This document shows, piece after piece, positions 15,912-23,297 of a stretch of 53,869 nucleotides of DNA. The notes beneath the pieces were generated by a model. That model saw only the letters and a list, made by a program, of their open reading frames with translations, was not told where the DNA came from and searched no databases. How positions within the stretch are numbered: position 1 is the stretch's first letter; every line of letters starts with the position of its first letter. The translations under genes and the position numbers were made by a program. Source of the stretch: an uncultured Muribaculaceae bacterium (GTDB taxonomy: Bacteria; Bacteroidota; Bacteroidia; Bacteroidales; Muribaculaceae); NCBI GenBank assembly GCA_910579035.1, contig CAJTSR010000020.1:1-53869 (forward strand). The letters run 5' to 3'.

Positions 15912-16814
15912 ATGAAATCAATTTTACGTAAAGAAGTTATCATCGGCCTGATAGTTATAGTGGCCATGCTGATTCTTTTTTTCGGTATCAATTTTCTGAA
16001 AGGAGTAAATCTCTTCAAGGCTTCTAATTACTATTACGCCGTGTACGGCAACGTGGAGGGGCTTGCACAGTCCGCACCTGTCACAATCAACGGTTTCAAA
16101 GTCGGCATTGTGCGCGATATCAAATATGATTACAGCAATCCGGGCCACGTGATAGTGGAGATGAGCGTTGACAAGTCTTTGCGGGTTCCTGTCGGTTCGG
16201 AAGCCGTTCTTGCATCCGATCTTCTCGGCACGGCGTCAATAGCCCTCAAGCTTGTTCCTGCCGGAGCCGGATTCCACAACGTGGGTGATACCCTTGTGAG
16301 CAAGGTCAATGCCGGTATGATGGCAAGCATATCCGACAATCTTATGCCGGCTGTGAACGCGATGATACCCAAGCTCGACTCATTGTTTACGAGCCTGAAC
16401 GCCATTGCGGCCAATCCTGCACTGCACCAGAGCATCAACCGGCTCGATGACATCACCGCCGAGCTTAACGGCACCCTGCGCGCGCTTCGTGCCGCGACTG
16501 CGAGCCTTGGCCCGATTACGACAGATATCAAGAGCATAACCGGCAATGTTGACACGATGACCGGCGATCTTGCCGTGGTGAGCGGACGCTTGCGCGAAGC
16601 ACCTATCGACAGCATTGCCGTGGATCTCAGCGCTACGATGGCAAACCTGAAGCAGCTTACGGAATCGCTCAACAATCCTGACGGAAGTGTGGGCAAACTT
16701 ACCTCCGACCCTGCGTTGTACGACAATCTAAATGCCACGATAACATCGCTTGACTCCCTGTTTGTCGATATTAAGCGCAATCCCAAGCGTTATATCAGCA
16801 TAAAGGTATTCTGA
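15912..16814 (+). CDS. MlaD/MCE-family lipid-transport protein
   Basis: 300 residues. One transmembrane helix (about 9-28, VIIGLIVIVAMLILFFGINF) anchors it in the inner membrane. An MCE domain follows (about 38-115): YYYAVYGNVEGLAQSAPVTINGFKVGIVRDI and GSEAVLASDLLGTASIAL. The rest (about 130-285) is long, mostly helical or coiled, with repeated small-polar segments. MlaD proteins form hexameric rings that shuttle phospholipids between membranes with an ABC transporter. The partner genes (mlaE, mlaF) are not in this window. It is coupled to the amidase upstream (9-bp gap) and followed by a hairpin. Confidence 0.
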   Translation: MKSILRKEVIIGLIVIVAMLILFFGINFLKGVNLFKASNYYYAVYGNVEGLAQSAPVTINGFKVGIVRDIKYDYSNPGHVIVEMSVDKSLRVPVGSEAVLASDLLGTASIALKLVPAGAGFHNVGDTLVSKVNAGMMASISDNLMPAVNAMIPKLDSLFTSLNAIAANPALHQSINRLDDITAELNGTLRALRAATASLGPITTDIKSITGNVDTMTGDLAVVSGRLREAPIDSIAVDLSATMANLKQLTESLNNPDGSVGKLTSDPALYDNLNATITSLDSLFVDIKRNPKRYISIKVF

Positions 16815-16819
16815 TTCTA

Positions 16820-16867
16820 ATTTAGAATGAGTCTAAATAGGAAGAACTCTCGGATTTAACATTTAGA
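16820..16867. repeat. three ATTTAGA/TCTAAAT copies
   Basis: ATTTAGA at 16820-16826 is inverted as TCTAAAT at 16832-16838 (5-nt gap), and a third copy lies at 16861-16867. They fill the gap between mlaD and its terminator. They could be operator sites; no regulator is known. Confidence 0.
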
Positions 16868-16880
16868 CCGCTTACAGATA

Positions 16881-16924
16881 TATGCCGGGGCATTCCGTCG
16901 GTCGACGGTGCCCCGGCATATTTC
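16881..16924 (+). terminator. terminator hairpin after the MlaD gene
   Basis: A perfect 12-bp stem TATGCCGGGGCA (16881-16892) with TGCCCCGGCATA (16909-16920), containing an inner CCGTC/GACGG stem. Only three T follow, so termination strength is uncertain. Confidence 0.
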
Positions 16925-16937
16925 GGGCAAGATACAG

Positions 16938-17037
16938 GTAAGTATGCTAATTTTCAGACAGAAAGCTGATTTCGAGAGCGCTTTTACAGCCCGCATAAAT
17001 CTTGCTGGGATTAATGCGCTGAAATTTCGATACTTAC
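16938..17037. other. nested inverted-repeat element upstream of dnaA
   Basis: Outer arms GTAAGTATGCTAATTTTCAG (16938-16957) and CTGAAATTTCGATACTTAC (17019-17037) are largely complementary. Inside, CGCATAAATC (16992-17001) pairs with GATTAATGCG (17009-17018), next to arm two, and AGCTG/CAGC in the other part can form a third stem. Drawn out it resembles a three-way junction. It ends 33 bp before the dnaA -33 element, so it is outside the dnaA mRNA predicted from that promoter. It could be a small RNA, a miniature element or a DNA-level control site. Confidence 0.
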
Positions 17038-17069
17038 GCTTGATTTCTTTTTTGCAAATAATTTCAGCT

Positions 17070-17100
17070 TTTGTTTTTAATTTTTTTTGAGCGAATTTTG
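17070..17100 (+). promoter_or_regulatory. sigma-ABfr-like promoter for dnaA
   Basis: TTTG at 17070-17073, 19-bp spacer, GAATTTTG at 17093-17100 (one mismatch to TAnnTTTG). Transcription should start near 17107, about 25 nt before the dnaA ATG. No DnaA boxes (TTATCCACA-like) were seen by eye near it. Confidence 0.
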
Positions 17101-17131
17101 TACTGCTAAAACAACTTCCCGACTATCCAAT

Positions 17132-18505
17132 ATGACGCACGAAGAACTTTGGGCTAAATGCTGTCAATTTATTAAAGACAACATAACGCCCCAGCAATAT
17201 GACACGTGGTTCCGCGACATAACTTCCGACAGTTATGCCGATGGTCGCCTTGTGCTTACCGTGCAGTCTTCTTTCTTTGTCGATCAGCTCGAAGAGCGCC
17301 ATCAGGGTGTTCTGCGCGCGGGTATAAAGAAAGTGTACGGAGAAGGTGTGCAGCTCTATTACCGCTACCGCACTGTGCAGAGCGACCCCTCGACGGCTGT
17401 TTCACAGAAAAGTTCGGGTTCGTCGCCCACAATCTTGGCGCAGAGCAAGGCTCAGCCGGCAAATCCTTTCAGGCAGCCGGATACTCTCGACTTCGACCCG
17501 CAGTTGAATCCGAAGTATACGTTTGAGAACTATTGCGCCAGCGACAGCAACAAGATTGCCCGTTCGATAGGTATGGCCATCGCCGACAATCCTTCGCTGA
17601 AGACCTTTAACCCCTTGTTCGTTTTCGGTCCTTCGGGCGTTGGCAAAACACACCTTATCCAAGCCATAGGCATACGCGTGAAAGAGCGCAATCCGCATGC
17701 GCGCGTTCTCTATGTTACAGCCCGACTGTTCCAGAGCCAGTATACGGCAGCGGCAGCCAAGAACATAAACAGCTTTTTCCATTTCTACCAGAGCATAGAC
17801 ACCCTGATTATCGATGATATACAGGATTTGCAGAATATGCCCGGCACGCAGAATACATTTTTCCACATATTCAACCATCTCCACCAGCACGACCGTCAGA
17901 TAATAATGTCGAGCGATTGCGCGCCGTCCGAGATGGAAGGATTTGAGGCGCGCCTTCTCAGCCGTTTCAAGTGGGGTATGCAGGTGGAGCTGGAACGCCC
18001 CGACCTCGGGCTGCGCCGCGATGTGCTCAAATTGAAAGCAGAGCAGGACGGTTTGAGCTTGCCGGGTGAAGTGGCCGAATACATAGCTTCCAATGTGACG
18101 CAAAGCGTGCGTGAGATTGAGGGCATAGTGGTGTCGCTTCTGGCGCATGCCACGGTTCTGAATCGTGAAATATCGCTTGACCTTGCCCGGCGTGTTATGG
18201 CAAACGCCGTGAAGATTAAGCGCCGTCAGGTCAACTTTGAGATGATAACCGACGCGGTTGCCACGCACTATAACATATGCGCCGACCTCCTGTTCACCAA
18301 GAGCCGCAAGCGCGAGATATCTGATGCGCGGCAGGTGGTGATGTATCTTGCCAAGAAGGTGGCCAAGATGCCGCTCACGACGATAGGTCATAAGCTTGGC
18401 CGCACGCACGCAACCGTTATTTATTCCTGCAAGAACATAGAGGACAGAATGGCGACAGAGAAAAAACTCGCCTCAGACATAGACGCTATCGAGGCTGCAT
18501 TCTGA
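17132..18505 (+). CDS. dnaA: chromosomal replication initiator DnaA
   Basis: 457 residues. Domain I (about 1-85) starts MTHEELWAKCCQFIKDNITPQQYDTWF. Domain II is a short linker (about 86-125). Domain III is the AAA+ ATPase: Walker A GPSGVGKT (166-173), Walker B LIIDDIQ (Asp228-Asp229) and SSDCAPSEMEGFEARLLSRFKWG (sensor/arginine-finger region). Domain IV binds DNA boxes through GRTHATVIYSCKNIE (about 423-437). DnaA opens oriC and loads the helicase. Start: a frame extension reaches TTG 17087, but this lies in the promoter; ATG 17132 gives the normal N-terminus. dnaN and recF are not adjacent and gyrB is 33 kb away, an arrangement usual for Bacteroidales. Confidence 0.
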   Translation: MTHEELWAKCCQFIKDNITPQQYDTWFRDITSDSYADGRLVLTVQSSFFVDQLEERHQGVLRAGIKKVYGEGVQLYYRYRTVQSDPSTAVSQKSSGSSPTILAQSKAQPANPFRQPDTLDFDPQLNPKYTFENYCASDSNKIARSIGMAIADNPSLKTFNPLFVFGPSGVGKTHLIQAIGIRVKERNPHARVLYVTARLFQSQYTAAAAKNINSFFHFYQSIDTLIIDDIQDLQNMPGTQNTFFHIFNHLHQHDRQIIMSSDCAPSEMEGFEARLLSRFKWGMQVELERPDLGLRRDVLKLKAEQDGLSLPGEVAEYIASNVTQSVREIEGIVVSLLAHATVLNREISLDLARRVMANAVKIKRRQVNFEMITDAVATHYNICADLLFTKSRKREISDARQVVMYLAKKVAKMPLTTIGHKLGRTHATVIYSCKNIEDRMATEKKLASDIDAIEAAF

Positions 18506-18519
18506 AGCCTGTAAGCATA

Positions 18520-18567
18520 CAACAAAAAGTCGCCGCGCTGAAACACCAGCGCGGCGACTTTTTGTTG
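18520..18567. terminator. bidirectional terminator between dnaA and the TapB-like gene
   Basis: A perfect 21-bp stem, CAACAAAAAGTCGCCGCGCTG (18520-18540) with its complement (18547-18567), around a 6-nt loop. Each strand ends its GC stem in a run of five T, so it can stop dnaA from the left and the minus-strand operon from the right. Confidence 0.
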
Positions 18568-18575
18568 CTGCACGA

Positions 18576-19310
18576 TTATTCGGATATGGCGGTGAGTACT
18601 TGTTCGGTAAGCACTTCGCCCTTTTTGTTTGTCTTGACTTCCTTTACTTGTCCTATACCGGGAGCGTACCAGTCGGTTACATATTCTTTCTGTGCTCCGT
18701 CGGGGGTGTTGGAGCGCATCTGATAGCTAACCTTGATGCAGGAGAATGTGCCGGCATCGGTGGTGACGTCTTCAAAACCATCGACAACGCCGTTGGATAC
18801 CGCCATGCTCATAACCTGCGGGCCCACGTCGAGGCGAAGGCGCGAAGACTCGATTTTTGTGCCGGGTGCTGCCTTGGGGTCGAGTACAAGCATGAGGTCG
18901 CCTTTGGATTTGAACATCTCGGCGGCTTCTTTAAGCTGTTCTTCGCTTGCCTGACCGCTCTGGCGCATCGCTTCGGTCATAACACCGAGTATGAATGCCT
19001 TGAAGTCTTCTCCGCGCATCAGGTATACTGTGGTGGGGGCGTCGGCTGTGGTGTACATTGTTGCGCCGTATACCACAACGTCATCGGCCAGAGGATTCTC
19101 GCTCGGTATGACGTTTTTAGTACGGGTTACGGTGCCTTCTGCGGTGGTGTATATGGAGTCGGCTATGACGTTGACTGTGTTAGTCTTGTTGTTCACCTTG
19201 TCGGTGACGGTATAGGTGAGTTTTTGTCCTACTTTGGTCTGTGCGTACTGAGCCGATGCAATACAGGGCATCGCGGCAACGAACAGTACGGCCATTAATT
19301 TGCGTATCAT
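18576..19310 (-). CDS. exported TapB-like/DUF3108-like protein
   Basis: 244 residues with a clear signal peptide (MIRKLMAVLFVAAMPCIASA, 1-20). The mature part is a beta-rich fold: VGQKLTYTVTDKVNNKTNTV, the long middle helix with QASEEQLKEAAEMFKSKGDL, GTFSCIKVSYQMRS and the closing YVTDWYAPGIGQVKEVKTN. The last motif (tDWYApGiGqVk) is typical of DUF3108-like/TapB family proteins, which fold like LolA-type lipid carriers or related periplasmic proteins. The function in this group is unknown. It is the third gene of a minus-strand unit, one base after DUF6155, ending at the shared bidirectional terminator. Confidence 0.
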   Translation of the reverse strand: MIRKLMAVLFVAAMPCIASAQYAQTKVGQKLTYTVTDKVNNKTNTVNVIADSIYTTAEGTVTRTKNVIPSENPLADDVVVYGATMYTTADAPTTVYLMRGEDFKAFILGVMTEAMRQSGQASEEQLKEAAEMFKSKGDLMLVLDPKAAPGTKIESSRLRLDVGPQVMSMAVSNGVVDGFEDVTTDAGTFSCIKVSYQMRSNTPDGAQKEYVTDWYAPGIGQVKEVKTNKKGEVLTEQVLTAISE

Positions 19311-19311
19311 A

Positions 19312-19866
19312 TTATCGTTTTTTAGAATTAGTTTTTATGGGCTTGAGCGATGTCTGGCCGGTTATGGCGTGGCGGGCTGTTTCCATTATGCGGGAGCGCA
19401 TTGCCGGGCGTCCGATATTCTCGTTTTCGAGTCGCTCTATGTTCGCCATTGCTTCGCCTGCTGAGGCGTTGAGGTCGGATAGGGCGATGTATTCCTCTAC
19501 GAGCTTGAGGACGCCGTTCGTGAGTGTGGCGGGGTAGTAATAGTATCCTTCCATTCCGGCTATCATTCGTATGGCGGCGTACATAAGCCGCCCCACGTAT
19601 TCGTCGCCGACGCCGAATGACGAAAAATCCTTGATGGTTTTCCTTATAACGGTAATGCGTGCTTTGGAATATCCTCTTTTAGCCCGCGCCAGTTCCTTGC
19701 TTATTATATCGATTTTATTGTCGAGGAGGGCGTCGGCATCGGGGTTAAGAAAGAACTCGAAGTATGCGCGAGCTTCTTTCGACGAGGAATAGGCCGCGCC
19801 TATTACCTCGATGAGCTGTTCGCGCGATAGATTTTCGAGTTCTTTCTTTAAAGCGGCTTTAGACAT
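19312..19866 (-). CDS. DUF6155-family protein
   Basis: 184 residues, mostly helical and soluble, without signal or membrane segments. The N-terminus MSKAALKKELENLSREQLIEVIGAAYSS and the FEFFLNPDADALLDNKIDIISKELARAKRG segment match what I recall of DUF6155, a family of Bacteroidetes proteins with no known function. Its ATG (19864-19866) abuts the S9 peptidase stop at 19867-19869, and its stop is one base before the TapB-like start, so the three genes are certainly one operon in layout. The C-terminus is basic (PIKTNSKKR). Confidence 0.
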   Translation of the reverse strand: MSKAALKKELENLSREQLIEVIGAAYSSSKEARAYFEFFLNPDADALLDNKIDIISKELARAKRGYSKARITVIRKTIKDFSSFGVGDEYVGRLMYAAIRMIAGMEGYYYYPATLTNGVLKLVEEYIALSDLNASAGEAMANIERLENENIGRPAMRSRIMETARHAITGQTSLKPIKTNSKKR

Positions 19867-21918
19867 TTACTTGAGCCACTTGTCGAACCAGCGGAAGAAA
19901 AGTCGCTGCCACAGCACGGCGTTCTGCGGTTTCAGAATCCAGTGGTTTTCGTCGGGGAATATCACCATTTCGGCGGGGATGCCACGTAGTTTGGCTGCGT
20001 TGAAGGCCGCCATTCCCTGCGAGGCGAGTATGCGGTAGTCGTATTCACCGTGCGATATCATGATGGGCGTTGTCCAGCGGTCGATAAAGCGGTGGGGAGA
20101 GTTGGCAAATGTGCGTTGTGCTGCAGCATTGTCTTTCTCCCAGTAAGCGCCTCCCATATCCCAGTTGGCAAACCACATTTCCTCTGTTTCGAGGTACTGT
20201 GCTTCCATATTGAAGATGCCAGCATGGGCTAAAAGGGCGGCAAAGCGGCCGTCGTGGTTGCCGGCAAGATAATATACTGAGAATCCGCCGTAGCTTGCTC
20301 CTGTGGCGCCTATGCGCTTGGAGTCGATGTACGGTTCGCGCTTGAGGTCGTCGACAGCGGCGAGGTAGTCGGCCATATTCTGTCCGGGATAGTCCTTCGA
20401 TATCTGTTCGTTCCATTCCGAGCCGAATCCGGGAAGACCGCGGCGATTGGGAGCTATCACTATGTATCCGTTGGCAGCCATCAGGGCGAAGTTCCAGCGG
20501 TAGCTCCAGAACTGGCTCACGGGCTGCTGCGGGCCTCCCTGGCAGTACAGCAGGGCTGGATATTTTTTTGTTCTGTCAAATTTGGGAGGATATACCACCC
20601 AGGTAAGCATCTGTTTGCCGTCGGTGGTGGGCACCATGCGCTTTTCCACGGTAGGCATATCGATACCCGCGAGCAATTCTCCGTTGATGTCGGTAAGAGG
20701 CTGAAGTGCCGAGCGGCGTCCCTTGGGGTGGCGGGCTATGGTCATTACCTCGTTGGGACGCAGCATTGAGTGCATCATGGTGACGATGTGGTCGGTAGTC
20801 ACCTGAAGGCTTGCAAAGTCTGCCTGCACGTCGGTGAGGGCCACCGGCTTGCGGTTCTTCAGACTAACTTCAAATACCGGTGCCACGCCGCCCTTGGGTG
20901 CGATGAAGATTATTGATTTGCCGTCGGGCGCCCACGCAAATTCATTGATGGTGTAGTCCCAGTCGGTGGGCAGCTCGTGCTTGATGGCGGTCTTGCAGTC
21001 GAGGAGGAAGAGGCGGTTGCGGTCAGATTCGTAGCCGTCGCGTTCCATGCTCAGCCAAGCAAGGTAGTTGCCGTCGGGAGAGAAGGCGGGTGCTGTGTCG
21101 TAGCCTTCCATGCCTTCGGTGAGATTGCGTGTTTCGCCCGATTCGAGGTTGTAGATGTAGAGGTCGGAGTTGGTCGACAAGGCGTATTCCATACCCGTTT
21201 TCTTGCGCGACACGTATACGAGCATGTCGCTATTGGGGCTCCATGCAAACGACTCCACACCGCCAAAGGGCTTCATCGGAGCCTCGAACGGCTCGTCGGC
21301 CATTATGTCGGATAGCCCTGTGGCTTTGGTGCCGTCGAACGTGCCTATGAAGGGGTGGGGGATTTCGGTTACCCATTCGTCCCAATGCTTGTACATCAGG
21401 TCGTCGACCACACGCCCAGTGGCTTTGGGCAGGTCGGGATAGAGGTCGCCGGCGCTGCGTGCATATTTCACATTGCCTATCACCACTATCTTTTTCTCAT
21501 CCGGCGACAGAAGGAATCCAGAGATGCCGCCGGCGTGTTCGGTTGCCTGCACGCGGTTGGATCCGTCGGCATTCATAGTCCACATCTGCGCGTTTCCGTC
21601 TGCATCGGGGTAGAGGAACGCTATTCGCCGGCCGCCGTCGAACCACACAGCGCCGTTTTCGCTTTTGGGCGTGTCGGTGATGCGCGTGGGGGCAGATTCG
21701 CTGCCGATGGTTATTGTGTAGAGGTCGTTGTTGGCGTTGTTTTCAGCGAGATTCTCGTAGGCTACGCCGAAGAGCACTGTTTTGCCGTCGGGAGCCACAC
21801 AGGGAGCGCTGACGCGGCCGAGAGCTTCGAGCGCTTCGATGTCGAAGACGCCTCCGCCGGCAGTGGCGGCGCTACCCGCCATAAGCAGTGCGCTTGCTGT
21901 CATTGCTAATTTGTGCAT
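19867..21918 (-). CDS. S9-family (prolyl oligopeptidase-type) secreted peptidase
   Basis: 683 residues. A signal peptide (1-~20) exports it. The N-terminal two-thirds is a beta-propeller built of TolB/DPP-like repeats (SPDEKKIVVIGN, SPNSDMLVYVSRK, SPDGNYLAWLSME, APDGKSIIFIAP). The C-terminal alpha/beta hydrolase (about 430-683) has GASYGG (Ser542), EYDYRI (Asp627) and DENHW (His659) as catalytic triad, and LLYCQGGPQQPVSQFWSYRW for the oxyanion region. These are features of DPP4/DPP5-like or acylaminoacyl peptidases, which remove short peptides in the periplasm. A -7 box TATCTTTG lies at 21947-21954. It leads an operon with DUF6155 and a TapB-like gene. Confidence 0.
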   Translation of the reverse strand: MHKLAMTASALLMAGSAATAGGGVFDIEALEALGRVSAPCVAPDGKTVLFGVAYENLAENNANNDLYTITIGSESAPTRITDTPKSENGAVWFDGGRRIAFLYPDADGNAQMWTMNADGSNRVQATEHAGGISGFLLSPDEKKIVVIGNVKYARSAGDLYPDLPKATGRVVDDLMYKHWDEWVTEIPHPFIGTFDGTKATGLSDIMADEPFEAPMKPFGGVESFAWSPNSDMLVYVSRKKTGMEYALSTNSDLYIYNLESGETRNLTEGMEGYDTAPAFSPDGNYLAWLSMERDGYESDRNRLFLLDCKTAIKHELPTDWDYTINEFAWAPDGKSIIFIAPKGGVAPVFEVSLKNRKPVALTDVQADFASLQVTTDHIVTMMHSMLRPNEVMTIARHPKGRRSALQPLTDINGELLAGIDMPTVEKRMVPTTDGKQMLTWVVYPPKFDRTKKYPALLYCQGGPQQPVSQFWSYRWNFALMAANGYIVIAPNRRGLPGFGSEWNEQISKDYPGQNMADYLAAVDDLKREPYIDSKRIGATGASYGGFSVYYLAGNHDGRFAALLAHAGIFNMEAQYLETEEMWFANWDMGGAYWEKDNAAAQRTFANSPHRFIDRWTTPIMISHGEYDYRILASQGMAAFNAAKLRGIPAEMVIFPDENHWILKPQNAVLWQRLFFRWFDKWLK

Positions 21919-21946
21919 ATGGGTATAATTGCTTGGTTATATAGTG

Positions 21947-21954
21947 CAAAGATA
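21947..21954 (-). promoter_or_regulatory. -7 box for the S9 peptidase operon
   Basis: TATCTTTG on the minus strand, 28 bp upstream of the start. The nearest TTTG is only 15 bp further away, so the -33 element is not convincing. Confidence 0.
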
Positions 21955-22007
21955 CGAATAAGTCGAGTGCAAAAGCAACAAAAAGCGCGGTTTTATCAGT
22001 GGGGGTA

Positions 22008-22037
22008 TAAAAAACGGCGCCTGATCGAGGCGCCGTT
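22008..22037 (-). terminator. rho-independent terminator for the holin/YtxH cluster
   Basis: AACGGCGCC (22013-22021) pairs with GGCGCCGTT (22029-22037). Read on the minus strand the stem is followed by seven T (22008-22014 complement, partly within the stem). Confidence 0.
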
Positions 22038-22048
22038 GTGTGTAGGGC

Positions 22049-22330
22049 TTATTTCTTGTTTCGGAATATCGGGGCTACCATACGGAATAGCCGCACGGCT
22101 AAAAAGGCGTATTCGGCGAAACTTAGCGCGCCGGTGATACGGGAGAACAGCGACGACGAACCGCCGAACAGCGGCGTGCGCTCGCGCATACCTTCCAGAT
22201 GTGTCTGCAGATGGTATTTCTGAATTTCCATACGGGCCTGCACGAGTGCGCGGCGCATACGTATTTCGTCGAGCGTCAGCCCCTTCCAACCATTGTCGGG
22301 GGCTTTAGGATACGGAGGCAGGTTTATCAT
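22049..22330 (-). CDS. small protein of the holin/YtxH cluster, unknown
   Basis: 93 residues. The N-terminus is Pro-rich (MINLPPYPKAPDNGWKG), followed by a charged helix (DEIRMRRALVQARMEIQKYHLQTHLEG) and a moderately hydrophobic C-terminal segment (SFAEYAFLAVRLFRMVAPIF) that could lie against or across the membrane. I know no family. Its start overlaps the upstream holin-like gene by 26 bp, indicating translational coupling. Similar small proteins are seen in Bacteroidales next to phage-holin-like and YtxH genes. Role inferred only as part of a membrane-associated stress module. Confidence 0.
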   Translation of the reverse strand: MINLPPYPKAPDNGWKGLTLDEIRMRRALVQARMEIQKYHLQTHLEGMRERTPLFGGSSSLFSRITGALSFAEYAFLAVRLFRMVAPIFRNKK

Positions 22331-22700
22331 TCGCTTGTTCCTGAGTTGGCGCTTGGAGCATCAGTCGGCTGATGAAGCGCGCAATGGGGTTAACGATAAA
22401 TACGCGTTTGCAGGATATCAGCACTATGGCGAGCAACACGTAGAATGCGGCCACGATTAAGAATGCTCCAAGGTGACCGGTGTACGGGCTTAGCGCATAG
22501 CCTGCGGCAAGCGAGGCAAACAATAGTGCCACGATTAAAAATACCAGCAAGAGGGCGCATACGGTGATGGCCGATATGAGCCTTGTGAGCTTTTCGGCAA
22601 TGTTGAGGCGCGTATCCTCGAGCAACAGTTTGATGTAGCGTGTGGCGGTGTTGCTTATTGCCGATGCGCTTGTTGAGGCGCGGTGGTCGCTGTTTTCCAT
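22305..22700 (-). CDS. holin-like (Phage_holin_3_6-type) membrane protein
   Basis: 131 residues with two adjacent transmembrane helices (about 40-66 TRLISAITVCALLLVFLIVALLF region; 76-98 LGAFLIVAAFYVLLAIVLI) after a helix KLLLEDTRLNIAEKL. The pattern fits the Phage_holin_3_6/YqjE family, which in most bacteria is a chromosomal membrane protein and not a phage lysis protein. No phage genes are nearby. It overlaps the gene downstream by 26 bp. The YtxH genes lie 90 bp upstream. Confidence 0.
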   Translation of the reverse strand: MENSDHRASTSASAISNTATRYIKLLLEDTRLNIAEKLTRLISAITVCALLLVFLIVALLFASLAAGYALSPYTGHLGAFLIVAAFYVLLAIVLISCKRVFIVNPIARFISRLMLQAPTQEQANDKPASVS

Positions 22701-22790
22701 AATGCGATGTTTATAGGGGTGTTTCGTGGGCCGGGGTATAAGTCCGACCCACGCGCAGACGCCGGCGGGCGCCGCGTGCGGGTTGTGAGC

Positions 22791-22982
22791 TTACTTGCTT
22801 CCTTCTACTTCGGAAGCAATCATTTCGACGAGTTCGTCGATGTCGTTGGCTGCGATGATGCCGCGTTTCTGCAGTATCAGTTTGATGCGTTCGCGCAGTT
22901 CGGGACCTGTTGTGGGTGTGAGGAGCGCGGTTGCGGCAGCGCCTACGGCAGCGCCGAATACGAATGCGAGAAGACCTTTCAT
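22791..22982 (-). CDS. YtxH-like small membrane protein (copy 2)
   Basis: 63 residues. A Gly/Ala-rich transmembrane start (MKGLLAFVFGAAVGAAATALLTP) is followed by TTGPELRERIKLIL and an acidic C-terminal helix (DIDELVEMIASEVEGSK). This is the YtxH shape: membrane segment, TP/AP-x-x-G-x-E-x-R motif, short helix. It is a neighbour and likely paralogue of the gene 18 bp upstream. YtxH-like proteins are tied to general stress in other bacteria; the precise role is unknown. Confidence 0.
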   Translation of the reverse strand: MKGLLAFVFGAAVGAAATALLTPTTGPELRERIKLILQKRGIIAANDIDELVEMIASEVEGSK

Positions 22983-23000
22983 GTTGTCGGGAGGGTATGG

Positions 23001-23204
23001 TTATTTTACTTCCTTGATTTCTTCGGCAATCTGGTCGGCAAGGCTTTCAAGTTCCTGCTCCTTGATTCCGGGTACGTGGCTGCGGATAAAGCCTTTGATG
23101 GCGTCGCGGGTTTCGCTGCCTTTCTGGGGCGCGAAAAGGAGTGCGGTTGCCGCGCCTACGAGGGCGCCTCCGAGAGCTGCGATGATAATGGGAAGTCCTT
23201 TCAT
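23001..23204 (-). CDS. YtxH-like small membrane protein (copy 1)
   Basis: 67 residues: MKGLPIIIAALGGALVGAAT membrane segment, then LLFAPQKGSETRDAIKGFI, the usual YtxH motif with APxxGxxTR, and an acidic helix ESLADQIAEEIKEVK. It resembles the next gene along its whole length, so the pair probably arose by tandem duplication. It is the first gene of a four-gene minus-strand cluster (two YtxH, a holin-like protein and a 93-residue protein). No promoter match was found upstream. Confidence 0.
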   Translation of the reverse strand: MKGLPIIIAALGGALVGAATALLFAPQKGSETRDAIKGFIRSHVPGIKEQELESLADQIAEEIKEVK

Positions 23205-23256
23205 TGCGGTATTCTTTATAGGGGTTAGTTGTTAATTTTAAAAATCTGAAGTATTA

Positions 23257-23292
23257 ACGCCGGGCGGCGCGCAAGTGTTCGCCGCCCGGCGT
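23257..23292 (-). terminator. terminator hairpin after htrA
   Basis: A perfect 12-bp GC stem, CGCCGGGCGGCG (23258-23269) with CGCCGCCCGGCG (23280-23291), six bases past the htrA stop. On the minus strand it is followed by TTAATACTT, a weak U tract; a T6 run is on the other strand. Confidence 0.
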
Positions 23293-23297
23293 ATTTT

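Noticed and set aside
17087..17131. Upstream extension of dnaA from TTG
   Set aside because: Lies across the -7 box and before the predicted transcript start; the normal DnaA N-terminus starts at 17132.
16815..17131. oriC next to dnaA
   Set aside because: No TTATCCACA-type boxes or clear AT-rich unwinding array were seen; the nested inverted repeat is not a DnaA-box cluster.
22305..22700. Prophage lysis gene
   Set aside because: The holin-like gene has no endolysin, capsid or integrase nearby and the family is usually chromosomal.
22735..22780. Terminator between the holin-like gene and YtxH
   Set aside because: CCCACGCG/CGCGTGCGGG can pair only with mismatches and there is no T run.
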